DNA of 10,368 nucleotides from Methanobacteriota archaeon (GTDB taxonomy: Archaea > Hydrothermarchaeota > Hydrothermarchaeia > Hydrothermarchaeales > JACRDW01): contig JACRDW010000013.1 in NCBI GenBank assembly GCA_016212785.1, positions 1 to 10,368 on the forward strand, written 5' to 3'. A model generated the notes under the pieces. That model was not told where the DNA came from. It searched no databases and was given only the letters and a program-made list of their open reading frames with translations. Below, piece after piece: positions 1 through 5,816 of this stretch (within the stretch, counting starts at the first letter, position 1; each line of letters opens with the position of its first letter). The translations under genes were made by a program, and so were the position numbers.

Positions 1-17
1 ATATAGACATTAAAAAC
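1..17. repeat. 17-bp direct repeat, copy at the window's left edge
   Basis: The bases atatagacattaaaaac at 1-17 recur exactly at 1896-1912. At 1896-1912 the repeat begins at the outer edge of the promoter of the 91-residue Tat lipoprotein gene and ends at the vapC stop codon. Here it contains the abiEii stop codon (TAA on the minus strand, 10-12). The match runs to the window edge, so it may extend further left. By inference a further copy of the promoter and Tat leader lies just outside the window. Confidence 0.75.
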
Positions 18-774
18 GAGAAAATGCGCTTACAACGTCTTTTTTAACTCTTCCAAACTCGACCAGCTCTCCTACGACCAAACCTCTCAAGTCAGTGTTC
101 CAGAAAGCCTTCTTCTCTTCCACGCTTTCTACAAACGCATCAAACGAGAACTTCATTTTGTAAATCTTCAGCTTCTTGTCAATCAAACTCCTTTCAGGTC
201 TTACACCCCTTTTCAACAGAAACCACAGGTCATACACATCCCTTGCCTTATTCCTCGTCATGATTGCCCTGACTTTTTCTGCCATTATTTCAGTTTCGTT
301 CATCACAAAAATATCGAAGGAGGGTATCTCCCTGTACGCTGGGAATATCATCTCTTTCCTAAGCTCTTTCGCTACCCTCTCCCTCAAACTTATGTTAAGG
401 GAAATGAAGCACAGGCTCTCCTTGCTTCCGTCGTAGAGCGGACCTTTGAATTGCAGCCTCACGTTGATTTCGTTCCTGTATTTTTCAACCTCTGCTTTTC
501 CCCCTACCCCTATCAAGCTCAGCGATCTCATAGTCTTGTTCAAGAACTTCGTCAAGTCGAATCTCCGTTTATGCAGCGTGAAGTCCAAATCCTCGCTGAA
601 TCGATTCAAGTTGTAAATTTTATAGAGCGCGGTGCCGCCCTTGAGTATCAGCAAATCCCCAAACTCTGTGTAGATATAAAAAAGCAGCAACTCAAGCAAG
701 TAGTCCGTCTCAGCATTTTCCACAGATAACCTCTTTGCATCTGCTATTCTTTTCAGCTCATCTTTTTTAATCAC
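10..774 (-). CDS. abiEii: AbiEii-type nucleotidyltransferase toxin (type IV toxin-antitoxin)
   Basis: This 254-residue protein belongs to the AbiEii/MenT nucleotidyltransferase toxin family, whose members transfer nucleotides to target RNA (tRNA in the studied MenT cases) and so block growth or phage propagation. Visible motifs in order are K-G-G-T at 45-48, the metal-binding S-E-D-L-D-F at 60-65 (D62 and D64), then E-I-M-A-E-K (K167) and R-D-V-Y-D-L-W at 178-184. This is the usual GG(S/T)...DxD...K...D layout of the family. The start is a GTG at 774, four bases after the stop of abiEi, with an AAGGTG ribosome-binding site inside the end of abiEi, so translation is probably coupled. The order antitoxin then toxin and the short gap are typical. 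Length is in the normal range and all core motifs are present, so it appears intact. The RNA target is unknown. The family call is secure; toxicity is inferred. Confidence 0.9.
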   Translation of the reverse strand: MIKKDELKRIADAKRLSVENAETDYLLELLLFYIYTEFGDLLILKGGTALYKIYNLNRFSEDLDFTLHKRRFDLTKFLNKTMRSLSLIGVGGKAEVEKYRNEINVRLQFKGPLYDGSKESLCFISLNISLRERVAKELRKEMIFPAYREIPSFDIFVMNETEIMAEKVRAIMTRNKARDVYDLWFLLKRGVRPERSLIDKKLKIYKMKFSFDAFVESVEEKKAFWNTDLRGLVVGELVEFGRVKKDVVSAFSRF

Positions 775-778
775 AAAA

Positions 779-1492
779 TCACACCTTCACATTTTCTATA
801 ATTCTCCATTTATCATTGAATTTCCCTCTTGGCGGAAGATTGTACTCCAGCGGTGTGTACGGATGATAAATGTATTTTCTCAACTTGTCTCGATAATCAA
901 AGCCCAGTTTGTCGAGGAGAAAACCCAACCTCTTAATCAGCGCTTTATTCCCTGTTTTGATAGCGTAAGCCAGAAGCCTGCTAATGTTAAGAGTTCGCAG
1001 ATTGCTTTTCAGAATGGAGAATATCTCAGAAACCGATATTTTTCTAAACAAGAGTCCGTCTATGATGCTTTTTTCAGGCTCTGCAATGAATATTTCAAAT
1101 CCCCTAAAGTCAATTTTCTTGAACCCGAAGAAGTATTTTGGTTTTGTGAGAACAAACACTATCTTTGTGTTCGAGAAGCTTATTTCCTTCCTTCTTTTTT
1201 TCCTCGCTGTAACAACCCAAACTGATTGTGGTATTTGCTCGGTGAGATTGTAGAACCTTATTGCACTCCACATTGATATATAGGATGGCCAGACTATTCG
1301 AGAAGCAATTAAAAATGCATCTTTATGAACTGTGTATTTATTTCTTTCTATTTGAAAAACATTCCCAGACTTTCTTAGCCTGTGTAAAAACAGACGAGTG
1401 TACGGAACATCTTTCTTGATTATACCTCTAACTGCATTCATGTCAAACATTATACGCTTCTCAAGATCCTTCAATACAGAGGCTGTTTTCAT
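779..1492 (-). CDS. abiEi: AbiEi-type antitoxin / transcriptional regulator
   Basis: This 237-residue protein is the partner of the downstream AbiEii toxin. In known AbiE systems AbiEi has an N-terminal winged-helix DNA-binding domain that represses its own operon, and a C-terminal domain needed for antitoxicity without stable toxin binding (type IV). Here residues 1-60 fit the winged helix, ending in an R-N-K-Y-T-V wing. The family hallmark follows at about 68-100: W-P-S-Y-I-S-M-W-S-A, then L-T-E-Q-I-P and V-V-T-A-R. A later A-E-P-E-K-S-I-I-D block near 137-145 is also characteristic. The ATG at 1492 has no ribosome-binding site, but a TATA box centred about 26 bp upstream places transcription start at or next to the A of the ATG, so the mRNA is probably leaderless. 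It is read leftward with abiEii in a two-gene operon. Confidence in the family is high. Confidence 0.88.
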   Translation of the reverse strand: MKTASVLKDLEKRIMFDMNAVRGIIKKDVPYTRLFLHRLRKSGNVFQIERNKYTVHKDAFLIASRIVWPSYISMWSAIRFYNLTEQIPQSVWVVTARKKRRKEISFSNTKIVFVLTKPKYFFGFKKIDFRGFEIFIAEPEKSIIDGLLFRKISVSEIFSILKSNLRTLNISRLLAYAIKTGNKALIKRLGFLLDKLGFDYRDKLRKYIYHPYTPLEYNLPPRGKFNDKWRIIENVKV

Positions 1493-1514
1493 GAGAATTA
1501 ATTGTGTAAATATA

Positions 1515-1522
1515 TATTTAAA
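1515..1522 (-). promoter_or_regulatory. TATA box of the abiEi-abiEii operon
   Basis: On the minus strand these bases read TTTAAATA, preceded by CACAAAG as a possible BRE. The centre is about 26 bp from the abiEi ATG, which predicts a leaderless transcript. The box overlaps a perfect A+T palindrome at 1507-1520 (taaatatatattta). Confidence 0.65.
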
Positions 1523-1538
1523 CTTTGTGCCACGAAAA

Positions 1539-1554
1539 TTATCAAAAATGATAA
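1539..1554. promoter_or_regulatory. Inverted repeat upstream of the abiE promoter (possible operator)
   Basis: The arms ttatca and tgataa are perfect complements separated by aaaa. The site lies about 16 bp upstream of the abiE TATA box, where a repressor such as AbiEi could bind. AbiEi proteins are known to bind inverted repeats at their own promoters. The arms are short and A+T-rich, so chance is a real alternative. Confidence 0.3.
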
Positions 1555-1583
1555 CTAGAAGGTTATAGATTTAATATAATATT

Positions 1584-1859
1584 TCAGTAAATAAACCCAG
1601 CCAGCATATTCTTCTCATACCACTCAGGCGAATACTCCTTCAAAACACGGAGCATGTTCTCAACGTTTCTTTTAAACTCCTCATCGCCTTCTATTCTCAA
1701 CTCAGGAGTAAATCTTTTCTTAGGAGTAGGCTTGGGGGTCTCACGACCAAGATACTTGCCGATATCAACGCAACCAGTAACACCGACAGCACCAGCAGCA
1801 ACCAAACCTTTGACGAACTCCCTTCTGGTCAGGTACAGACGCTCGGACAATTCTCTCAT
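1584..1859 (-). CDS. Small Tat-exported lipoprotein, possibly the stump of a longer gene (leader copy 1)
   Basis: The 91-residue product has a clear twin-arginine signal: L-T-R-R-E-F at 10-15, a short hydrophobic stretch at 18-28 and a lipobox V-T-G-C with C30 as the lipid-anchor candidate. A Pro/Lys/Thr linker follows (about 39-50), then a short helical segment at 59-85 ending F-K-R-N-V-E-N-M-L-R-V-L-K-E-Y-S-P-E-W-Y-E. It would be exported folded and tethered outside the membrane. I do not recognise the mature domain. The abrupt end soon after a Y-S-P-E-W-Y-E helix suggests a gene cut at its 3' end near the abiE module. That is inference; a genuine small lipoprotein is also possible. The ATG at 1859 lies about 25 bp from its TATA box, so it is probably leaderless. 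The promoter and first 17 codons are repeated at 2708-2798. Confidence 0.6.
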   Translation of the reverse strand: MRELSERLYLTRREFVKGLVAAGAVGVTGCVDIGKYLGRETPKPTPKKRFTPELRIEGDEEFKRNVENMLRVLKEYSPEWYEKNMLAGFIY

Positions 1860-1899
1860 ATTAACTACTTATCCGTAACAGTATTTAAGCTTAAAATAT
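1860..1899 (-). promoter_or_regulatory. Promoter of Tat leader copy 1 (40-bp duplicated element)
   Basis: This 40-bp stretch matches 2759-2798 at 38 of 40 positions. The minus-strand TATA-like box TTAAATAC (1881-1888) is centred about 25 bp upstream of the ATG. A perfect 12-bp palindrome tttaagcttaaa (1884-1895) overlaps it and could be a regulator site or just part of the BRE/TATA region. Confidence 0.6.
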
Positions 1900-1912
1900 A
1901 GACATTAAAAAC
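1896..1912. repeat. 17-bp direct repeat, second copy
   Basis: This is identical to bases 1-17. It joins the outer edge of the copy 1 promoter to the 3' end of vapC and its last base is the first base of the vapC stop codon. In both places a toxin gene ends in or next to the repeat. Confidence 0.75.
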
Positions 1913-2313
1913 TACAACTTTTCCAGCATCTCTGCCACTGAGACTATTTTGATTCCCTTATATCTCCCCAGATTCAAAATATGTTTATCTCCAGAAACTA
2001 TGTACTTCGCTCCACCTGCGATAGCGCACTCCAAAATCTTATTGTCATCCAGGTCTTCCTTCACAACCTTTAGCTTAATTTTTGGGTTAACAATTTGGGA
2101 AAAACTTGAAATCTTTTGAATTGTAGTATTAATCTCTCTTTTCGTAAATCCTATTCTTGGCTCTGCAAGCACTTTCCTAAACTCTTCGATAATCTGGCGA
2201 GATAAAACAATCCGAACTTTACCGAGTTCGCCATTCTTCAAGAGCTGGAAGGGCTTCCCGTTTCTGAGTATGACTGCGGATACGAGAACGTTCGTATCAA
2301 GTACTATCTTCAT
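1912..2313 (-). CDS. vapC: PIN-domain ribonuclease toxin VapC
   Basis: This 133-residue PIN-domain protein is the toxin of a type II pair; VapC proteins are Mg-dependent endoribonucleases that usually cut tRNA or rRNA. Expected acidic residues are visible: D6 in L-D-T-N-V, E43/E44 in I-I-E-E-F, D89/D90 in D-L-D-D-N-K-I-L-E-C-A, and D109 in S-G-D-K-H-I-L. The D-D-N-K-I-L-E-C-A and S-G-D-K-H-I-L blocks resemble the subgroup annotated as 'putative toxin component, PIN family' (COG1569-like). The ATG directly follows the TAG stop of vapB with no gap, indicating translational coupling. Length is normal and the active site looks complete. The target RNA cannot be read from sequence. Confidence 0.9.
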   Translation of the reverse strand: MKIVLDTNVLVSAVILRNGKPFQLLKNGELGKVRIVLSRQIIEEFRKVLAEPRIGFTKREINTTIQKISSFSQIVNPKIKLKVVKEDLDDNKILECAIAGGAKYIVSGDKHILNLGRYKGIKIVSVAEMLEKL

Positions 2314-2583
2314 CTACTCCGCCTTTCTCTTCCTAACTGTTTTTATTGCTTCTTCCACATCCTTTTCAGTTAGTTTCTTCCTTTCAGCCTTTCTCCACAT
2401 AGGTTCCAATACGCTTTCTAAACTCTTCTCAAACACATTCATTTCTATTTTCTTTAAGAGAAGGTTCTTGTTCTTGCTTATAACCAACAGCTTATCTCCT
2501 TCCCTCACGCTCAATTCTCTCATAATGTCCTTTGGGATAACAATCTGCCCCCTCGAAGAGACCTTCACCATACTTACTCCCAT
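2314..2583 (-). CDS. vapB: AbrB/SpoVT-type antitoxin VapB
   Basis: The product is about 89 residues from the ATG at 2583. Its N-terminus carries a swapped-hairpin AbrB fold: M-V-K-V-S-S-R-G-Q-I-V-I-P-K-D-I, then L-S-V-R-E-G-D-K-L-L-V. Such domains dimerise and bind palindromic operators. The charged C-terminal tail (about 45-89), with W-R-K-A-E-R-K-K-L-T-E-K-D-V-E-E-A, is expected to wrap the VapC active site. I chose 2583 because GGTGAT, a good match to the archaeal anti-SD sequence, ends four bases upstream. Alternatives are TTG at 2595 and GTG at 2592, both near the predicted transcription start, or the ATG at 2571, which has GGAG five bases before it. It is the first gene of the vapBC operon and probably autoregulates it. 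Confidence 0.88.
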   Translation of the reverse strand: MGVSMVKVSSRGQIVIPKDIMRELSVREGDKLLVISKNKNLLLKKIEMNVFEKSLESVLEPMWRKAERKKLTEKDVEEAIKTVRKRKAE

Positions 2584-2592
2584 TTCTATCAC

Positions 2593-2606
2593 CAAGATTA
2601 ATCTTG
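2593..2606. promoter_or_regulatory. Perfect 14-bp palindrome at the vapBC start site, candidate VapB operator
   Basis: The bases caagattaatcttg form an uninterrupted perfect palindrome lying over the predicted transcription start of vapBC, 10 bp from the TATA box. AbrB-type antitoxins are known to bind palindromes at their own promoters, so VapB or VapBC binding here is a direct inference. No binding data can be seen. Confidence 0.55.
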
Positions 2607-2615
2607 TTTTCTAGA

Positions 2616-2623
2616 TATATAAA
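2616..2623 (-). promoter_or_regulatory. TATA box of the vapBC operon
   Basis: The minus strand reads TTTATATA, preceded by GATAAGC. A start site about 25 bp downstream falls near 2594, inside the palindrome at 2593-2606 and about 11 bases before the chosen vapB ATG. Confidence 0.65.
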
Positions 2624-2644
2624 GCTTATCTTTTTCAACGAATA

Positions 2645-2758
2645 TTAAAAATACCTTCCAAAATCAAGACAGCTGGTAGCAAGAACGGTAACGCTTATAC
2701 CAACGGCTTTCAAAAACTCCCTTCTCGTTAAGTACAATTGTTCGGATAATTCTCTCAT
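2645..2758 (-). pseudogene. Truncated Tat-leader lipoprotein gene (leader copy 2)
   Basis: A 37-codon reading frame from the ATG at 2758 to a TAA at 2645-2647 gives a protein that starts M-R-E-L-S-E-Q-L-Y-L-T-R-R-E-F-L-K, has a hydrophobic stretch, a lipobox A-T-S-C with C30, and then only L-D-F-G-R-Y-F. It aligns with the 91-residue Tat lipoprotein at 1584-1859 without gaps up to residue 37: the twin arginines, C30 and the D-x-G-[KR]-Y after it are shared, and copy 1 continues where copy 2 stops. The mature part is missing and the vapBC promoter begins just beyond the stop. It is most simply the 5' stump of a paralogue, although a promoter this well kept means it may still be transcribed. 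A functional tiny lipoprotein is possible but less likely. Confidence 0.7.
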
Positions 2759-2798
2759 ATTAACTACTTACTCGTAACAGTATTTAAGCTTAAAATAT
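2759..2798 (-). promoter_or_regulatory. Promoter of Tat leader copy 2 (40-bp duplicated element)
   Basis: This matches 1860-1899 at 38 of 40 positions, including the TATA-like box (2780-2787, TTAAATAC on the minus strand) and the palindrome tttaagcttaaa (2783-2794). The rest of the gap to the oppF stop at 2831 (2799-2830) holds nothing I can identify. I see no clear oligo-T terminator for the opp operon. Confidence 0.6.
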
Positions 2799-2830
2799 GC
2801 ACGTATCAGAGCATCCTTCCATATCTCAAG

Positions 2831-3775
2831 TTACTCGTGCAGGAAGCACGCAACGAAATGCCCCTTTGATACTTCTGTGAGCGCAGGCTCTTCTTTCCCG
2901 CACTTTTCAAAAGCGCTGCTGCACCTCGGGTGAAACCGGCAGCCTCGCTGAAAACCTCCCGCCAGTGCCGCATTCCTGCCGGGAGTCGTTCTCTTTCTCC
3001 TCACTTCTGGGTCCGGGACAGGAATCGCAGAGAGCAGGGTCTGCGTATAGGGGTGCAGCGGATTCTCAAAAAGCTCCTTTTTTTCGCAGAGCTCTACAAA
3101 CTTTCCGAGATACATAACAGCGACGCCGTCAGATACGTGCTCTATGACCGAGAGGTCGTGGGATATAAAGAGATACGTCAGCCCAAGCTCATTTTGAAGC
3201 TCGGTTATTAGGTTCAGTATCTGCGCCTGCACAGAAACGTCGAGGGCAGAGGTGGGCTCATCGAGCACAACGAACTTTGGATTAAGTATGAGCGCCCTCG
3301 CAATCGCAATTCTCTGCTTCTGCCCTCCGCTGAATTCGTGAGGGTAGCGAGCCAGGTGCTCCTGCTTCAGCCCGACTTTTTCAACGAGTTTCTTTACCTT
3401 TTCTCCATCCGGCAAGCCAAAGTTCTCCAGAGGCTCGCTGACTATCTCTGCAACGCTCAGCCTGGGATTCAGCGAGGCAAACGGGTCCTGAAAAACAATC
3501 TGCATATTCCTGCGGAGCTCTCTCACTTCGTTTTTTCCCAGCTCCAGAATATTTCTGTCCTCGAATAAAATCTCCCCGGAAGTCGGCTCCACGAGCCTGA
3601 GCAAAAGCCTGCCCAGCGTAGTTTTTCCGCACCCGGACTCTCCGACCAGACCCAGAGTTTCGCCGCTCTCGATGCTAAACGAAACTCCATCAACCGCTTT
3701 GGAGTAGCCAATGGTTTTAAGCAGAATTCCTGCCCTAATCGGGAAATATTTTTTTAAATTTCTAATCTGCATCAT
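2831..3775 (-). CDS. oppF: Peptide/nickel-type ABC transporter ATPase, OppF/DppF family
   Basis: This 314-residue cytoplasmic ATPase should pair with OppD to power uptake through OppB/OppC. Visible motifs are Walker A G-E-S-G-C-G-K-T (45-52), Q-loop Q95 in V-F-Q-D-P, signature F-S-G-G-Q-K-Q-R (147-154), Walker B V-V-L-D-E-P (E172), D-loop S-A-L-D and switch H205. The C-terminal oligopeptide-transporter extension has H-P-Y-T and a four-cysteine pattern C-x5-C-x6-C-x17-C (about C279 to C310), which binds a metal or Fe-S cluster in relatives. The F-type N-terminus ([10 protein letters not shown]) distinguishes it from OppD. The ATG at 3775 overlaps the end of oppD by 14 bp, with no good ribosome-binding site, so coupled translation is likely. 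It is the last gene of the operon. The substrate is not readable; dpp or app names would fit equally well. Confidence 0.9.
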   Translation of the reverse strand: MMQIRNLKKYFPIRAGILLKTIGYSKAVDGVSFSIESGETLGLVGESGCGKTTLGRLLLRLVEPTSGEILFEDRNILELGKNEVRELRRNMQIVFQDPFASLNPRLSVAEIVSEPLENFGLPDGEKVKKLVEKVGLKQEHLARYPHEFSGGQKQRIAIARALILNPKFVVLDEPTSALDVSVQAQILNLITELQNELGLTYLFISHDLSVIEHVSDGVAVMYLGKFVELCEKKELFENPLHPYTQTLLSAIPVPDPEVRRKRTTPGRNAALAGGFQRGCRFHPRCSSAFEKCGKEEPALTEVSKGHFVACFLHE

Positions 3776-4718
3776 ACAAATGGCACGCTACCCTGTGTTC
3801 TTCTATTTCCTTTTCCACTGGCACTTTCTCCGAGCATACTGGCATTGCATGCTCGCACCTCGGATGAAATTTACACCCTGCGGGCGGAGCAGTCAGGTCG
3901 GGCACGGAGCCGCTTATTACCTCCAGCCTTTCAACCTCTCTATGCAGCTTTGGTATTGCGTTCATAAGAGCCATAGTGTAGGGGTGTTTTGGGTGCTTGA
4001 ATATTGCGTTTACGTCCGCTGATTCAACAATATTTCCGGCGTACATGATTGCAACCCTGTCGCACAGCTCAGCAACCACGCCAAGATTGTGAGTTATGAG
4101 CAGCACAGAGGATTGGAATTTTTGCATCAGCTCCTTAAGCAGCTCCAGAATTTGTGCCTGTATCGTTACGTCCAGTGCAGTCGTAGGCTCGTCTGCTATG
4201 AGTAATCTGGGCGCGCAGGACAGCGCTATTGCTATCATTGCCCGCTGGCGCATGCCGCCGCTGAGCTCGTGCGGATACTGGTTGAGAATTTTTTCAGGCG
4301 ACGGAAGGTTTACTAGTTTTAGAATCTCCGCGGCTCTGCGCAGGGCTTCCTTTTTGTCCAGCTTCTGATGCAGTCTGAGCACCTCGGTAAGCTGGTCTCC
4401 TATCGTGTATACGGGATTCAGGGAAGTAAGCGGGTCCTGGAATATCATTGCAATCTCCCTGCCCCTTATTCTCCGCATCTCTTCCTCGCTTTTTCTCAGT
4501 AGGTCTTCACGGTTGTAGAAAACCTCGCCGGCGATTATCCTTCCTGGTTCCTGAATCAGCCTCATTATCGAGAGTGCCGTGACAGTTTTTCCGCATCCAG
4601 TCTCGCCGACCAGGCCGAGAGTTTCGCCTTCTCCTATGCTCAGGCTTACGCCGTCCACAGCTCTAACGACGCCCTCCTCTGTGAAAAAGTAAGTTTTTAG
4701 GTTATTTAGCCGCAGCAT
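3762..4718 (-). CDS. oppD: Peptide/nickel-type ABC transporter ATPase, OppD/DppD family
   Basis: This 318-residue ATPase is the partner of OppF. It has Walker A G-E-T-G-C-G-K-T (38-45), Q94 in [11 protein letters not shown], signature L-S-G-G-M-R-Q-R (152-159), Walker B L-L-I-A-D-E-P (D176, E177), D-loop T-A-L-D and switch H210. The Q-R-A-M-I-A-I-A-L block and T-H-N-L-G-V-V-A are typical of the D-type subunit. A C-terminal cluster C-x5-C-x6-C-x16-C (about C282 to C312) mirrors that of OppF. The ATG overlaps the oppC stop by one base (TAATG) and is preceded by GGAGTGAGG, a strong ribosome-binding site. Both catalytic sites of the OppD/OppF pair appear complete. Confidence 0.92.
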   Translation of the reverse strand: MLRLNNLKTYFFTEEGVVRAVDGVSLSIGEGETLGLVGETGCGKTVTALSIMRLIQEPGRIIAGEVFYNREDLLRKSEEEMRRIRGREIAMIFQDPLTSLNPVYTIGDQLTEVLRLHQKLDKKEALRRAAEILKLVNLPSPEKILNQYPHELSGGMRQRAMIAIALSCAPRLLIADEPTTALDVTIQAQILELLKELMQKFQSSVLLITHNLGVVAELCDRVAIMYAGNIVESADVNAIFKHPKHPYTMALMNAIPKLHREVERLEVISGSVPDLTAPPAGCKFHPRCEHAMPVCSEKVPVEKEIEEHRVACHLYDAD

Positions 4719-5815
4719 TACCTCACTCCCCGCAGTCTCGGGTCAAGCGCATCCCGCAGCCCATCGCCAATGAAGTTGAAAGAGAGCACTGTAAGGAAGA
4801 TGGCAATTCCAGGAAAAACTGCAATCCACCACGCAGTGTTGAGGTACTTCTGCCCGTCTGTCAGCATGTTTCCCCACGATGCCGTCGGCGGCTGGACTCC
4901 CAGTCCCAGAAAGCTTAACCCTGCTTCCAGAAGGATAGCCCCTGCCAGAAAAAGCGTGGCGTCCACGATTATCGGAGCCATCGCATTCGGCAGCACATGC
5001 CGGAAGATTATTCTTGCATCGCTTGCCCCAGCTGCTTTCGCAGCTTCCACAAAAACCTGCTCTCTAAGAGAGAGAAACTGACCCCTGACTATCCTTGCAG
5101 TTCCTGCCCAGCTCAGGATTCCTATCAGGACCATCACCTTGAATAAACCGGGACCGAAGACCGCGACCATGGCTATGAGAAGAACCATGCCGGGAATGCT
5201 CATCCAGATGTCCACTATTCTCATCGCAACCTGGTCAACCATGCCGCCGTAGTAACCAGAAACCGAGCCGATTGCTATTCCTATGCAGAGCGCAATCGCC
5301 ACTGCCACAAAGCCCACGCTCAGAGATATTCGAGCGGCATAAACTACTCTGCTCAGCACGTCTCTCCCCAGGTCGTCTGTTCCAAAAGGATGCTCAAGGC
5401 TCGGGGGCTGATTCTCTGAACTTATCACAGAAATTCTGTATGCAGCAATGTAGTAAACATTGCTGTATAAATTCAGCGGTTCTGCGTCGCTTATCCCTGC
5501 TTTTCTCAGGCTCTGCTCCAGCTTTCTTATTTCGCTCTTGTCTTCGATTAAAATTTTTTTATTTGGATTTGAAAGAGCTTTTTGCAGGTTTGGAAATTCG
5601 TCAAGCTTTGACTCTTTTCCCTGCTCTTTTACAGCCTCGACCAAGTAAAATTTCTCTCCTATCCTCACGTCATTTGGGTCAGGCAGCAGGTGGTAGTTGC
5701 TCCATGTATTGAGGAAAGAAAAGCCTGCGAGGGCATAGAACAGCAGGAGCGTTGCGGCTGCGAAAATCGCTCTCTTATTCTTCTTGAACACTCTCCATCT
5801 CACGCTTTTGAACAT
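4718..5815 (-). CDS. oppC: Peptide/nickel-type ABC transporter permease, OppC/DppC family
   Basis: This integral membrane subunit forms the channel with OppB. Six membrane segments are apparent: about 16-36, 162-188, 200-221, 224-243, 279-306 and 329-350. The family block H-P-F-G-T-D-D-L-G-R-D lies at 142-152 and the ATPase-docking EAA loop at about 256-277 (V-E-A-A-K-A-A-G-A-S-D-A-R-I-I). At 365 residues it is longer than the roughly 300 usual for DppC/OppC. The extra length lies between membrane segment 1 and H-P-F-G-T-D, where about 105 residues (37-141) form a hydrophilic, Lys/Glu-rich extracytoplasmic region. That region could contact OppA or the ligand. The stop is one base before the oppD overlap and the ATG follows the oppB stop by a single base (TGACATG). 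Confidence 0.92.
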   Translation of the reverse strand: MFKSVRWRVFKKNKRAIFAAATLLLFYALAGFSFLNTWSNYHLLPDPNDVRIGEKFYLVEAVKEQGKESKLDEFPNLQKALSNPNKKILIEDKSEIRKLEQSLRKAGISDAEPLNLYSNVYYIAAYRISVISSENQPPSLEHPFGTDDLGRDVLSRVVYAARISLSVGFVAVAIALCIGIAIGSVSGYYGGMVDQVAMRIVDIWMSIPGMVLLIAMVAVFGPGLFKVMVLIGILSWAGTARIVRGQFLSLREQVFVEAAKAAGASDARIIFRHVLPNAMAPIIVDATLFLAGAILLEAGLSFLGLGVQPPTASWGNMLTDGQKYLNTAWWIAVFPGIAIFLTVLSFNFIGDGLRDALDPRLRGVR

Positions 5816-5816
5816 G

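Noticed and set aside
176..1253. Plus-strand frames inside abiEi and abiEii
   Set aside because: They lie opposite genes with clear family motifs and show no recognisable domain of their own.
2799..2830. Terminator for the opp operon
   Set aside because: No hairpin or clear oligo-T tract on the minus strand after the oppF stop. Transcription may run into the downstream cassette, but I cannot support a terminator.
5272..5712. 146-codon plus-strand frame inside oppC
   Set aside because: It is antisense to the permease, low in recognisable structure and arises from the codon bias of the real gene.
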